Positions 12,370-24,070 of a DNA stretch of 64,000 bases are shown here, one piece after another. The position numbers were made by a program, and so were the translations under genes. The stretch's first letter is position 1. Every line of letters starts with the position of its first letter. The notes below the pieces were generated by a model that worked only from the letters and a program-made list of their open reading frames with translations, was not told where the DNA came from and did no database searches. The DNA comes from Ryuthela nishihirai (taxonomy: Eukaryota; Arthropoda; Arachnida; Araneae; Heptathelidae): positions 1,346,704 to 1,410,703 of the forward strand of contig JAWZYU010000034.1 in the NCBI GenBank assembly GCA_038380435.1, given 5' to 3'.

Positions 12370-14767
12370 ACATACATATAATAAGAAAAGATTTCACTTG
12401 TAAAAAAATTTGCAGCTATATATATAATTAATAGTACTGTAGCATCATCAGCAACTTAGATTTAACGACATTGCAAAACTTGAATTAAGTAAAAATAAAG
12501 TACTACAAGCAATATATATCAACTATTGAATATTTTCTAACATTGAATAGATAGAATTAGCATCTAAAATTTTCTTATATTTTTATAGAGAGGTCAAGCT
12601 GTTTCAAATGATTCAGTATACTACAAATGTGCAAATCAAATTGAAGTATTTAAACAAATCTAGATGTCATTTGCATAAAGGTTGATGAAGTCACAAAAAT
12701 AAACTACACCAGTAGGCTCTCAATAAGATTTCTTCCCAAACGCAAGTCGATAAAGTAACTTTAAATTTCTATGGTGTCAAAATATATAGAACAGAAAAAA
12801 AATGTTTTGGTATTTTGTAAAGAGCATATACTTAACATGTATGGAAACATATGAAAAAAAAAACATTATTCTAATCTTGACCTTCTGCAGAGTTTTTTGA
12901 TTTTAAGTCATTGACTATTATGCATATTTTAACTGCCATATCTGGTAAAGATACTTTCTAATGCTAAGAGTAACAGGGTATTTTTCCTTTATAAACAGAT
13001 ATTCTTACACTAAAATTTTAATATTACTTGAACTCACTATCAGTGTAAAACCAATTATTAACAAAGAACTTGGAAGAAGAAAATATGTATCAGAACCTGT
13101 ACAAGGTTTTTAATAACATAGTCAATCATCTCCCTCCAAGCAGAAACTGACATCCCCCAATGATACAGAAAACCTTATTGATCTGTTGACCAGGCTAGTT
13201 CATAGGCATATCAAACACCCATTGGCAATCACTATTAGAAATTTAAAAAAATCCTACATTTGCAAGGCAGCAGAAGCCACAAGATATGCATATATATTAA
13301 AGAAAATCAAGGAATAAATTAACTTCCTAAATCTCCCATGGCTTTTACAAAAACCAAAGGTTGACACTTAAGCTTTCTGCTTATAATGTTCTCAATTTAA
13401 AGTAATGAAGGAAAAATAATATTCAGAAAATTCTATTTGCAGTTTAATGAGTTTCAGTTGATCATTTCAACCAGAAACTGGTGGTATATGTTCCTACAGA
13501 AAATTATAAATTTCAAACCCCCACTAAGTACATGTATAACAGAAGCAATGAAATGGATTGGAAAGAAAATCATATACTGTCACATATTGCATCCAATACT
13601 GAATAGCTGTCCAAACAAAAGCATCCACCCCAAGTATTTGATACATTGATAAAAAAATTTAAAGACAACCAAAACTATAATTCATCTTCAGAGGTGCAAC
13701 CATAAGAGTATAGTGGGAAGTGAAAATGTTGTGGAATTGGCAAAAGATCACTCAAAAGTAACACCTAAATACAAAATGAAGAAAAAAACCTACTGACAAG
13801 TGCAGGTAGAGATTCCCTTTGATCATAGATTTAGCCACAAAAGACATGTTAAATCAGTAAAATAAAAATGAAATAAATCTAGTAGACCCTGTACAATAGC
13901 CGAATATAGTTAAAGGAACTGAAAATAGCTATTTCAGCTTGCATGCAATAAAATTTCCACTAAAATATTGCAAAATATTTGACAATAAAATTAACCAGTT
14001 TTTATGTCTAAAAAACAATGGTTGAAACAATAGCACACCATTCCAAAGGGTTTTCCACCATTGTACTTATTGGGCTATAATTATTTGAAGGTGGGTCTAT
14101 GATGTTGTGGAGACTTTTCCATTACAGTGTATCATTACTTTCCAAAAGGCTTCATGCTAACTAATGAAAATGACAACCAGCTATTTTTACCTCCCTCCAA
14201 ATTTGATATTTCTTAACCTTCTTTTCAACATTAGGTACTTTAAGGTACTTGTAGACTAACCAAGTACACGAGCATATGGACAATCCAAAGACTTGTGTAA
14301 TATGAAAAATCAAAAAGCATGCTTTACAGAAGATCCATGTTCAATTACTGGCTCAACGACTGTGGAAATTGTTTTCCAGATAATGAAGATTAATAATTTC
14401 TTTATTTAATTATCTTTATTTAACAGTTTAAAATAAATTATCTGCATTGGGTGAAACTAAGACATTGGATTCAGGACTCAATAAAATATTTACTTAAAAA
14501 TATCAACCACTGAAATCAAATTTGAAACATGATTGAGCTTACCAATCATAAATTTTTGAATTATATTAAATCTCATAAGAGTAATTTTTAAGGTGTGAAA
14601 TTAGACAATCAGCATTCTGACTTTAACACAATATCAAATTGTATAAAAATCTGAATATAATTTTTCTCAAAGTGAAAGTAACATACACAAATTAATCCAC
14701 GGTACCTCATTGATTTACTAACATTTAATCACTATCGAACTCCTTAAGTATTATGATAATGAGTATA
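12370..14767. other. AT-rich stretch, no recognised gene
   Basis: No frame longer than 70 codons that looks coding, and no repeat shared with the rest of the window that I can see. Probably intronic or intergenic. Confidence 0.5.
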
Positions 14768-14832
14768 GTGGAAAAATTACCTTGAGCCAGGTGAGATCCA
14801 AACACATAACCACCAGACATAGGGTTACTCAA
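14768..14832 (-). mobile_element. tRNA-derived SINE fragment (family D)
   Basis: Read on the minus strand, GGATCTCACCTGGCTCAAGG follows a tRNA-like segment. It matches 19135-19205 (plus strand), which has a box B-like GGTTCAGATCCC. Short and diverged. Confidence 0.5.
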
Positions 14833-15094
14833 TGCCAGTGTTATAAAAGGAGGACAAAAGAGCTAGAAATGGAGGACATGCTTTCTTTGTGAAATAAAAT
14901 AAGTTTTTTCGTACTAAGTTTTTTGCCAAGTAGTAACTAACAGTTGAGTCAAAAAAAGAAACAATACTCATTAAATATACTATAAAATATATGGTGCGGT
15001 GATTTTTATTCCTATTTCATAAGCAATCAAAGGTTATTTCTCCTAAAGTGTCATAATGATTAGTAACTATGCACTGTCATAAAAGGTAAACTTT

Positions 15095-15215
15095 CTGTTA
15101 CTTCAAACTCTGACTGTGGTAGTGGTCAGCAATGATTTCAGTTTTGGCAGGGCATGCTCTTGTATGAGAAGGCTCCTATAAACTAGAAGTAGTTCCTTAA
15201 TTACTGCAGTCTTTT
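15095..15215 (+). repeat. Dispersed repeat C, diverged copy
   Basis: GTGGTCAGCAATGATTTCAG then GGCATGCTCTTGTATGAGAA match 52795-52895, where the family is best preserved (AGTGGTCAGCAGGGACTTCG, TCCTTCTATGAGAAGGC), and the right edge of the window at 63950-64000. Function and class unknown. Confidence 0.6.
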
Positions 15216-15595
15216 ATGTTGCAAAAAAAGAAAACCTGCTATCCACTTTCACAGTTCCATCTATACTTGGTGGAAGTAAAAGTTTTTTCAGTTTTCTAAA
15301 GCTCATACTTCTTCAATCTGACATGTAAATTGAACATGTTGAGATTAGAGAGAATAGTAACCTTTACAATGTCAGTAGAGTTAATTTAGCATTCGTGATT
15401 TGCATTTACAATAAATTATTTCATGGTTAACAATAAATATTATTATAGTCATGAGTTCAAGAAATTTAGAAAAGTACAAAAAATTAGTGCTTTAATATTT
15501 GTTTGAAACATGTTATAAATTTACACAAAAAGGAGGACATTTCGGGCATTTTCAAAATTCTGAGAGGACATGAGGGGAAAAAGAAGGACAGTCCT

Positions 15596-15875
15596 CCTGC
15601 CCAAAGTCAGTAGGGGACACTGATAGGCTTGAAAAGGCCGCCGTCCGTCGGATGGTACGTTAAGCCGTGACTCCGTGTATGGGAGAACTATACCCTATGC
15701 ACTTTAAAGAACACACTGGATGGCCTTGACGGGAGGCTACTATCTGTCTCGCAACAGCTGTTCCAGTGGGTCCCCTCCCCTAACCTTCTCTGAGCCTTCG
15801 GGGTCCATGTGACCTGGCTACTTAGCCCATGGTGTGCAAAAAAGTACCGCTCAAAGGCAAAACAACCCAACCCTA
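15596..15875 (+). mobile_element. SINE A copy, 5'-truncated
   Basis: Begins in the SINE core (CTGCCCAAAGTCAGTAGGGG) and runs to the family's 3' end (AAAACAACCCAACCC). The tRNA-like head is absent. All internal blocks of the family are present with scattered substitutions. Confidence 0.88.
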
Positions 15876-16259
15876 CATTAAAATGAAATCTCATTGAGCC
15901 TTTTATTTTTTTCTACCTTTACAAGAGTTTCTTTTAAAATAAGTTACATTTATGAAATATGAATATCCATAAAAACACAAAGCAATACATCATAATAAAA
16001 GAATGCAATTACAACTATATTATTCAGGTTAAGATTCTTTAATCTATCTCCTATTACATTATCTCCTATCGTCCTATTTACGTTATTTCTTATGAGAAAT
16101 TCGTATCCGACACATACGATTTCACCGTACAGGATTTTTTGAAGAATGCATATATCGTAATAGTCAGAGATTGGGTTTATTTCGACTTTCGAATTTTTGA
16201 GTCTTCTTGAAGTTGACCTAGCTTAGGGTCTCCATAAGGTCATAGTCTGGTGTTGGCTC

Positions 16260-16480
16260 TGGTCACTGTAGATAAGCTAATAGGGTTATGAACAGTGCGC
16301 CTGAAGGCCTCAGAAAAAAAGTAGACCTAGAATGGTGTAGGCAGATAATATAAAACAGGACCTCGTTAGAATCGGTGTACAATGGCCAAATGCAGCATTT
16401 GCAACTCAGGACCGACATGTTTGAGGAACTAAATTGCAGAGTGTGGTTGGACCTCCATTAGCTGATAACTGCTTAAGGAT
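16260..16480 (+). mobile_element. LINE 3'-end fragment
   Basis: Plus-strand copy of the last 220 bases of the RTE-like LINE: AATAGGGTTATGAACAGTG, then AGACCTAGAATGGTGTAGGC, and the terminal CTGCTTAAGGAT. It ends at the same 3' terminus as copies 1 and 2 and so defines the element's end. Typical 5'-truncated insertion; strongly diverged. Confidence 0.85.
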
Positions 16481-16808
16481 TTTATTTGTATGTGAAGTTG
16501 CAGGCACGGATATAGAAAATTAAAAGTTGAGGGAGGCAAGTGATGCAATCAAGCCGGAAATAAGTAAAAGGGGAAATACAAGAGACTGGATTTCCAATGC
16601 AACATAACCTTTGCATCTTCCTTTTAGAGATCTTTAAAAACATTTCTTGAAAGGTGAGTGAAATATGGACAAGTTTTAAAAAGGTTTGTCTCCATTTACC
16701 ATAATTACATTCAGATACCCCTAGATTCTGCCCCGTAAAAGTTGTCAAAGTTTTCACAAAAGTTTGGAGTTTTGGAAAGTAATCTCCAGGTTGTCAGTTG
16801 AGTTAATA

Positions 16809-17830
16809 CACTACAGGAAAAAAAATTGCAATACCTGGAAGGATTAATGCCATTTTATTGAAACGCAGGCAGCTGTTAGCTGAGACGTGCGACTATCTAC
16901 ACTGAGATGTGCGATTGATTACATGATCAAAACAAATTACCACTCTACCTCCCCGGTAAAGTGGTAACCCCCGCGCAGCAATGCATTCATGAATACTATG
17001 TACAGGAAGCTATTGTACAGCTCCATAATGTCCTTCTGAGGGATAGAACGCCAAATTGCGCCAAGACGCTGTTCCATTTCAGCGACAGTGGTTGGCGCAC
17101 TTCTTGGGTGTTGCTGGAGCTATCGGCCCATCATTTCCCAGACATGTTCAATAGGTAAAAGGTCCAGGAAGCGTGCTGGTATTGATTGTACCTGTATGTA
17201 TTGCTCGTGTAGACACTGCAGACTAATGCGGGCTGTATGGGGATGGGAGTTATCTTGCTGATAAAAGGTTCCGTGCTGCTGAATAAATGGGACATCCACT
17301 GGCTGCAAAATGTTGGCAATATATCATTGGGCAGTTAGAAATCCCTTTTGATGATCCCTGACCCAGGCACTGCACACTAAGAGACCCGACTAATGGCACT
17401 CCACACCAAGAGACCAGATGCTCCAGCTGTGTGACGATGTAGTATGCACTGGGTGGCGTTCCTTTCCCCTGGATGACGTCGAACGCGTTATTTACCGTCT
17501 TGATGACTAAGACGAAAACGAGATTCGTCACTAAACACCACAGTACTCCACTCTTGTTAGTTCTAGTTCTGTCTGAGGCGACACCACTGAAGACGTGCTT
17601 GCATGTGGGCAGATGTGAGAGGCAAACGCAGTGCTGGCTCACAATGAAAACTGTAAAAGCCTGTTGTTTACCGTCCGCCTGGTAGGTATTCACTGTGTTA
17701 CCTGTTTCCAGTCCCTTTGCAGTTGCGTTGTAGTCACGAATCTCGCACGCAATGCCATGCGTTACAAATGGAGGTCTTGTCGTTCCCTTGTCATACGTCG
17801 TAAATTGACATGACTTGCTTTTCCATATTT
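16809..17830 (-). mobile_element. Tc1-like transposon relic
   Basis: A TA-CACTACAGG end is at 16807. Minus-strand pieces in different frames spell the DDE transposase: a VLWCLVTNLVF-like segment where the first Asp block should be (near 17520), then FYQQDNSHPHTAR with the second catalytic Asp, and PIEHVWEMMGR with the catalytic Glu (17120-17308). N-terminal HTH coding is largely lost and several frameshifts are present. The other terminal repeat is not visible; the element probably ends near 17830, beside a SINE B. Confidence 0.82.
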
Positions 17831-17844
17831 TAAAATATAAATTA

Positions 17845-18036
17845 TGGTACTAATGAGTGATCTAAGGGCCCTGGGTTCGAGTCCCGGGTTAGGCATGGAT
17901 GTGTGTGTTGTTTTTCTGCTCAGGACCTGCCATCCTCACAGACCTTCTACTGTGGCATTATAAACTGCAATAATGGCTCCTGTCAGACCTCTGTGGCAGG
18001 CAGCTGTTTGAGGGGTATTTATTTATTTATTTATTT
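17845..18036 (+). mobile_element. SINE B copy with TATTT tail
   Basis: Box B (GGGTTCGAGTCCC) at about 17873, middle domain with TCCTCACAGACCTTCTACTG, 3' LINE-like end (GACCTCTGTGGCAGGCAGC, then TGTTTGAGGGG) and a clean five-unit TATT repeat tail at 18017-18038. The box A half of the tRNA-like head is damaged. Confidence 0.88.
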
Positions 18037-18750
18037 ATGAGTAAACATTTATATATATATTAAAAATTGGAAAACCTAAATATTTCTTCATATTTTACCA
18101 TATTTTCTTTGCATTCCAGTTTAACGTGATAATTATAACTGTTAATTGTGCATGCATTAATTGCAAAACTGCTATGACTTTATGTACGATTGTTTATAGC
18201 AATGTACATCAGCACAAATAAATGCATTCAGTTTTAACAGCTTCAATGGATAAATTGTGAAAAACAGAAGAAAAAAAAACCCTCATAACGTTTGCACATT
18301 ACTTCACTTTCGGAATCATTACAATTTACATAGCACTGGTATAAATAATAGTTGGAGATATATTTTTAAAATTGCTAAGAATTTTTATTATCGACAAACT
18401 TGTTTTATTACCATTATTCAAAGAATAATTATATTAGGTAAATTTAAATATACAAGAAATATACAAAAGCTGATAACTTATTTTCGACTTGTTCGTTACA
18501 AGAAAGTCTTTTCTTCTCATTGTGTGTATCCATTTGCTTCGAAGCTGCAGATTTTTTGGAAAATTAAACACAGACACATTTGCTGCTGTTGAATAATTCC
18601 CTTAACAACCAAGTGCGGAACAGCGGTAAGGCGTATTGAAAACTGTATACCACTTCAAATAACACTATAATATTATGACTAAAACACAAAGAAATTCGAC
18701 CAACTACACTGAAATACCACGTTACCACTGCTCGTGTGTTCTGGGGCTGG
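18037..18750. other. AT-rich stretch, no recognised gene
   Basis: A 111-codon open frame (18257-18592) is rich in Ile, Lys, Phe and Asn, as expected from AT-rich non-coding DNA, and matches no family I know. Confidence 0.5.
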
Positions 18751-18767
18751 AAGGACTACCTATGCTA

Positions 18768-18800
18768 ACGTGACATCACTTCCGGTCTTTGGTCCATTGG
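18768..18800. promoter_or_regulatory. Promoter-like ETS/CRE composite plus CCAAT box
   Basis: On the minus strand ACCGGAAGTGATGTCACGT (18768-18786) joins an ETS core (CCGGAAGT) to a near-CRE (TGATGTCA). This pairing is well known from promoters of housekeeping genes in animals. A CCAAT box in the same orientation lies at 18794-18800 (CCATTGG on plus). The surrounding 150 bases are locally richer in GC and CpG. No recognisable first exon follows on either side, so the gene it might serve is unknown. Confidence 0.35.
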
Positions 18801-19134
18801 CCTTCCGTTATAGGAAGTGTTGTGCTTGCGCTGCTTTGTGACGCGGTCAATTAGGACAGCCTTTGTTGTTACGTATTACGAAGGTGGTTGACTTTCTGTT
18901 CTAGGAGGTATTGTTCAAGATCGATCTTGGCTGTGTGCGCCGATTTTCATGCATTTGCCCGATTCCTTTTTTTGCTCTCAATCCACCCCCGGCCTTAGCA
19001 GATATGTGCACAAGACCAGCCACGCCACAAAGAGACTCCTGCCTCATATTTTTTTGTGAGCAAATTGGTATCTTCATGACTTCTGGTATAATCAGTAGAA
19101 CTTTGTATTTAGACATACGAATTCACAGGTTATC

Positions 19135-19205
19135 ATTTTGATGACACGACATCAGAAGGTCTCTGGTTCAGATCCCACCTGGCTCAAGACACTTTTCCTC
19201 TACAG
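19135..19205 (+). mobile_element. tRNA-derived SINE fragment (family D)
   Basis: TGACACGACATCAGAAGGTC followed by box B-like GGTTCAGATCCC and CACCTGGCTCAAG. Matches 14768-14832 in reverse. Confidence 0.5.
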
Positions 19206-19317
19206 ACATCTTCATCCTGTTACACAAAACAGCTTGATAGATACTCAGAAAAATCATTGATGAGCTGTGAATTCATTTGTCTAAATTCTAAAGTATCATT
19301 TTGTGGAAGAAAATTAA

Positions 19318-19398
19318 ATATCAGTGATGAGCAGAACTTGAAACCATTCCTGGCAGTTACATGTCAGATGCCTGACCATTAAATTATCACCAATTCAG
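19318..19398 (-). mobile_element. tRNA-like fragment
   Basis: On the minus strand TGGTCAGGCATCTGACATG, then a box B-like GGTTTCAAGTTC. It looks like a decayed tRNA-derived head. It faces the family D fragment at 19135-19205. Not a functional tRNA: the arms do not close. Confidence 0.4.
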
Positions 19399-19610
19399 TC
19401 ATTTATCTAGCGATTATGACTTTTAAATCTTCCCGACTTTATCGCTCATTGCGCGCATCTATTATCGGAAAAGTCAACTTTCCAATATTGCTCAGATGAG
19501 AACTCACTCACGTTAAAGCTTTGTTAATGAAAGAATCAATGAATAGTGAATGCAGAGTTTACCTGTTAAAGTTGAAGAGTTGACAACAGGTAATCTATAT
19601 ATTTACTATT

Positions 19611-19635
19611 GATTTTTTTTTTTTTTTTTTTTTTT
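19611..19635 (+). repeat. Poly-T tract
   Basis: More than 20 T residues in a row, just upstream of a full-length SINE A. Confidence 0.9.
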
Positions 19636-19641
19636 GGAATT

Positions 19642-19656
19642 AGTAACTCTTTAGGG
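19642..19656 (+). repeat. 15-bp target-site duplication of SINE A (left)
   Basis: AGTAACTCTTTAGGG, identical to 20041-20055. Confidence 0.95.
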
Positions 19657-20040
19657 ACGGGGGTGGCTCAGTCGGTAGCGCGCCAGGCTCGTAATCTGTA
19701 GTTCCCAGGTTCGAGTCCCAGTTGGGTCAGTGTTGAGATTTATCTCCGCAAAATTCCCTGCCCTGCCCACGGTCAGTAGGGGACACCGATGGGCAAGGAA
19801 AGGCCGCCGTCCGTCGGATGGAACGTTAAGCCGTGGCCCCGTGTGTGGGAGAGCCATACCCTGTGCACGTTAAAGAACACGCTGGATGGCCTTGACGGGA
19901 GGCTACCATCTGTCTCCCAACAGCTGTTCCAATGGGTCCCCTCCCCCAACCTTCTCTGAGCCTTCGGGGTCCATGTGACCTGGCCATTTAGCCCATGGTG
20001 TGCAAAAAAGTGCCGCTCAGAGGTAAAACAACCCAACCCA
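19657..20040 (+). mobile_element. SINE A, full length with intact target-site duplication
   Basis: The best copy of the family: 384 bp between perfect 15-bp duplications. The head is tRNA-like with box A (TGGCTCAGTCGGTAGCG) and box B (GGTTCGAGTCC); the anticodon position reads CGT, which suggests a tRNA-Thr ancestor. A conserved body of about 300 bp follows, ending in AAAACAACCCAACCCA without poly-A. The perfect duplication shows a fairly recent insertion by target-primed reverse transcription. Its 3' end does not match the LINE found in this window, so another LINE must mobilise it. Confidence 0.93.
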
Positions 20041-20055
20041 AGTAACTCTTTAGGG
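20041..20055 (+). repeat. 15-bp target-site duplication of SINE A (right)
   Basis: Identical to 19642-19656. Confidence 0.95.
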
Positions 20056-20663
20056 TCAGTGACCTCCATATTGAGCAATATTCGAAAGTTGCCATTCTCA
20101 ATCATAGATGGCGCAATGAGTGAAATGATCGGAATGATTTAAAAGTCGCAATTAATGGATAAATGTCGAATTAAATTAATGAAACAACATTAATTGCTGA
20201 CACTCTGAAAATAAATAGCAACCTGCATTGGCGTACGGGAAATCTCGCCCTCTTTCCCCTCGCAAAAAATGTCTAGGGTGCCCTTTTGCGAAAATTCATT
20301 AACTTTCAATTTTTCAACTTTTATAAATGATTTTAATATTGATACTTATCAGATTTTCTGTAGTTTTTAATGATTGAAATTTTTAGATTCCAAAATAAAT
20401 GTAAAACCAAAAATATTATACTTTGCTGCATAAAATACAAACGTAAACGTTTTGATTCAAACGATTATCTTAGTGTTATACTTATACTAAATACCTATAT
20501 AAAGACTTATCCAAAACTTAAAAATATCGTGGGAATTTCATTCCTTAAGGAAAGGCTTTGAGCCAATGTCTACGTTCACACTTGTGCGCTTTCAATCTTC
20601 AACTTCACTTTCAACTTTCAATTCCGCTTTTCAACACTGAGTAGTCTAGCGCATGCCTTAGAA

Positions 20664-20864
20664 CAGGGGTGGGCAATTGTTTTCGTATCTACACTGCGCA
20701 TGCGTATTGACGTGCCGTCCTAGTGGAAAATACGAGACGGATCTTCGGTCGCGCACGGGAAGGAAATCTCGGTTCAAGGCGGATTTTTCTGACTGTCTTG
20801 GCGGGCCACAAAAAACTCTTAGCGGGTCGCATGTGGCCCGCGGACCGCTTTTTGCCCACCCCTG
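20664..20864. mobile_element. hAT MITE, 201 bp, with 8-bp target-site duplication
   Basis: Perfect 13-base inverted ends (CAGGGGTGGGCAA and TTGCCCACCCCTG) flanked by CCTTAGAA at 20656-20663 and 20865-20872. This is the classic hAT signature. It lies inside the Harbinger element; a SINE A was later inserted at its right-hand duplication. Confidence 0.92.
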
Positions 20865-20873
20865 CCTTAGAAG

Positions 20874-21264
20874 CGTTGGGTTGGGTTGTTTCACCTCTGA
20901 GCGGCACTTTTTTGCACACCATGGGCTAAATGGCCAGGTCACATGGACCCCGAAGGCTCAGAGAAGGTTGGGGGAGGGGACCCACTGAAACAGCTGTTGA
21001 GAGACAGATGGTAGCCTCCCGTCAAGGCCATCCAGCGTGTTCCTTAACGTGCACAGGGTATGGCTCTCCCGCACACGGGGCCACGGCTTAACGTCCCATC
21101 CGACGGACGGCAGCCTTTCTAAGCCCATCGGTGTCCCCTACTGACCGTGGGCAGGGCGGGGAATTTTGCGGAGATAAATCTCAACGCTGACCCAGCTGGG
21201 ACTCGAGCCTTGGGAACTACAGATTACGAGCCTGGCGCGCTACCGACTGAGCCACCCCCACCCC
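20874..21264 (-). mobile_element. SINE A, near full length, inserted beside the hAT MITE
   Basis: Complete from the 3' end (GGGTTGGGTTGTTTCACC at 20878) to the tRNA-like head (box A complement CTACCGACTGAGCCACC). It is flanked by GCCTTAGAAG at 20864-20873 and 21265-21274, so it re-used the hAT MITE's own 8-bp duplication as its target. Box B complement GGACTCGAGCC is present. Confidence 0.92.
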
Positions 21265-21397
21265 GCCTTAGAAGGAATGCGTTGGACGTATGCCTTCAAC
21301 CTGTGCGTCAAATAGTTTTCAACTTTTCACCAGTGTAGACGTGAAGTTGCAATGGACGTAACTGATGCTGCTGCTATGTTAGCGGCGGCAAATTTTA

Positions 21398-21634
21398 GTG
21401 CTGAAAAATGTGAGAAAAAGACGTGAAAAATACCGGCGATCGATATGGATGAAAGATTATTTTAAAACGCGGAATTTTGGAATAATGAGGGAATTGGAAT
21501 TTAATAAAAACGATCATTTTAAGAACTTTACGCGAATGTCTAGAACAAACTTCTGCATGCCTTTGGGAATGGTGGAGCCGAAGATCGAAAAAAAAAATAC
21601 TCGTTTCAGAGAAGTGAAATTTCATCTGAAGTGA
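21398..21634 (+). pseudogene. HARBI1-like nuclease, N-terminal remnant
   Basis: 79 codons with the pattern RRSIWMKDYFKTRNFG, ELEFNKNDHFKNFTRMSR and PKIEKKNTRFRE. This matches the N-terminal region of PIF/Harbinger nucleases (R-R-x-W-V, then F-x-x-x-x-R-M, then T-x-x-R). The catalytic domain is absent because of an internal deletion, and no MADF/Myb partner gene is seen. Confidence rests on this spaced pattern plus the surrounding inverted ends. Confidence 0.6.
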
Positions 21635-22374
21635 AATTAGACATCACACTTACGTATTAGGCTACCGGTGATTCATTCATGTCTCTGATGAATATTTAAA
21701 CCTATAATATAATGAATTACTTAATTAATATTTTATTTACTAATATTAATTTAATAATTTATATCTCTGATAAATTATTTAACATAGAGTGATTAATAAA
21801 GGCCAATGTTTGTTCTGACATGTCGTCAGAACAACATTGACCAAAAAACACAAGCTCAATAATTACAAAAACAGAACGAAACCTTCCAGACAAACTACGA
21901 AGTTGCGCGGAATGTTGAACAAAAATGCACTACTGCTGGAAGCACGTGCGCTACTTCATGCGTCACTAAAAACGGTGCTGTTCAACTGATTTGAGGCATG
22001 CCTTTTGCGCATGCGTCACGTGCGCTAGACGCATGCGCCGTAGCGCACGTAAAACGCACAAGTGTGGACATAGCCATTGAGTTCTGAGGCACAGGCAGGA
22101 AAAAGAGGAAATTGAAGAATGGAAAACGAAGCTGATTGTTCGCAATCCATTATTATTTGTTCAAAGCTATGAAAAAAATTCTGGGCTTATGTGAATAATT
22201 CTGTATCAGTTTTCCCCACAAATTTTTGTAAAAATGTTTTGTAGAGGTCCCCTAAGCGTGACTCACCCATTCTCGCATCGCGAGGATTGCGGTGGCTCTC
22301 AGTATGCCTCTGGCAACCTGTCATATTTTAACCAATATAATTATATTAATTAAAAAATAAATAAATATTCGTCA

Positions 22375-22530
22375 CTACTCTAACAGGAACCTGTCAGTTC
22401 ATACGCCAAAGTAGAGGTCTGTGAGAATGGTGGGACCTCAACAGAAAGTCAATTCCATGCTTTACCAGGGGTTCGAACTCAGATCCCTTAGATCAATAGC
22501 CAAGCGCGCTAATCACTCAAACACATGTAG
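22375..22530 (-). mobile_element. SINE B copy, 3'-truncated
   Basis: Complement of box B (GGGTTCGAACTC), of the anticodon region (CCCTTAGATCAATAGCCAAG) and of the middle domain. The LINE-like 3' end is missing or eroded at 22375. Confidence 0.8.
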
Positions 22531-24070
22531 AATGAACCGCCTCAACCCCCCACAGAAATGGGATTTAGCCAGCTGTCATTCATGACGCAATGCAAAATTT
22601 AAAGAGGGGGAAGCAAGATGACTGAGAGTAAGAGTTGAAGGTCTGAGAAGAATTAATTTTTAAATAAAGAGGAGTTTCAAATTAAAATTATGTAAATTAT
22701 TATACTTTATGATGTTAAAAAAAGTCGATTGTAATTAAAATTTAGGCAAATTAAATCACTTCAATCTTTTACGCACGTTTAATTTCCCTTATTTTGCTCA
22801 ATTGCTGTCCAGGCCCGGGGTATCTAAATGACTCTGGATAAACAAGGTGCTTAGTATTATCATATTCCCATATCCGGTCAAACATACATCTCTTACTAGG
22901 TTCTTAATGGACTCATTCGTTCATCAGAATTTCTACCATAAATATATCGTTTACGATATTATTTCAAGTTTTGCATTTAGCGCCCTCTAACGACGTAAAT
23001 TAAAGCCTTTGAAGGATTTGGAATTTTTTTCATTGTTTTTCGTTCGTACCTATTCAACTGGAAAAAGAGTTTTTCATTAATCAATTAAAACAAAAAGTTG
23101 CGTCACTCCCCCCCCCCCCCTTCAGGGAGCGAAGGGACAAACTGATGCTGCCAACTTGAAGCCCTTGATCATCGCACTCCACCGATGAAATATATTTCTA
23201 GAATTGAAATTTTCAAATTATCCCACCGTCAAAGATCGCAATTAAAACTTTTGGGAGATTCGAAAAATATGAATATTATTCATGAATTCATATTCAAAAT
23301 TCATTCATTTCAGATTCGAAAAATAAATTTTATTCCCCATTCAAATCCCAATACATTAAATATTCTCCAATCTATTAGGAAAGCGATTTTAGAGAAGTCC
23401 ACACTTAATGCGGTGCTAACGATCTTCTGGGCGTCCAACGCCCGGCGAACAGCAAGGATATTAGCTAAACAAATAGAAAGAGTATGCTGAATATATTCAC
23501 TACGACATAAACACATAAACACCCTGACTTTGAAAGTAGGCCTACCTTGGTTAGATGAGATTTTCAAGAGAATGATCCCGACGACGAGGGAAGATGCTGT
23601 TCTGGCTATTCTAACTGACAGAGGCATCGCCCCTTCTGCAAAGTTAACGTAGTTTTCATTGTTTCGCAATGATGCATTCTGTTTCGTAAAACAATATTCT
23701 ACGACTTGGTTGTTACGAATAACGACAGTGAAAGTCAACGCAGTGAATATCTGTTTTTACAACGTCTTATCCCCGTTTTCAATGACATGCTCTGAAACTT
23801 CGAATGGGGATTGACATGCTTAGGTCTATTTGGAATTTCTTTTATTGTATGCTTGAGTCTATAATTTCTGGAGCTTTCTTTAGAAAGTACGTGGTGCTCA
23901 GATCCACAAGTAGGGGATTATAACCACAACCTCCTCTCCCCCAACACCAACGCACTTGGCTACGCCTAGAGTTGCCAACTGTCCCGCATTATCAATATTT
24001 ATCCCACTTGTCATACCAACTGCATAGGGGACTCCGCATCCACTGATACAAGAGTACCGCCGATCACATA
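22531..24070. other. No recognised gene
   Basis: Contains a C-run of about 13 at 23108-23120. Two overlapping open frames (23185-23490 plus, 23310-23738 minus, up to 142 codons) match no family I know and show no splice-bounded structure. Confidence 0.45.

Larger units (their letters stand above)
20567..22080 (+). mobile_element. PIF/Harbinger-type element, internally deleted
   Basis: Imperfect inverted ends: ACGTTCACACTTGTGCGC at about 20571-20590 and the reverse complement of ATGTCCACACTTGTGCG at 22054-22072. Between them lies a fragment of HARBI1-like nuclease (21398-21634). The target-site duplication is not clear. Two younger insertions, a hAT MITE and a SINE A, sit side by side in its 5' part. 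Not autonomous: the catalytic DDE part is missing. Confidence 0.75.

Noticed and set aside
14835..15622. hAT element bounded by CAGTGTTA and a complementary CAGTGTCC
   Set aside because: The right end is ordinary SINE A core sequence found in all SINE A copies, and flanking 8-mers do not match.
19657..19730. Functional tRNA-Thr gene
   Set aside because: It is the head of a SINE A with target-site duplications; acceptor ends do not pair.
23310..23738. 142-codon minus-strand frame as a gene
   Set aside because: No recognisable domain or splice context; a second frame overlaps on the opposite strand.
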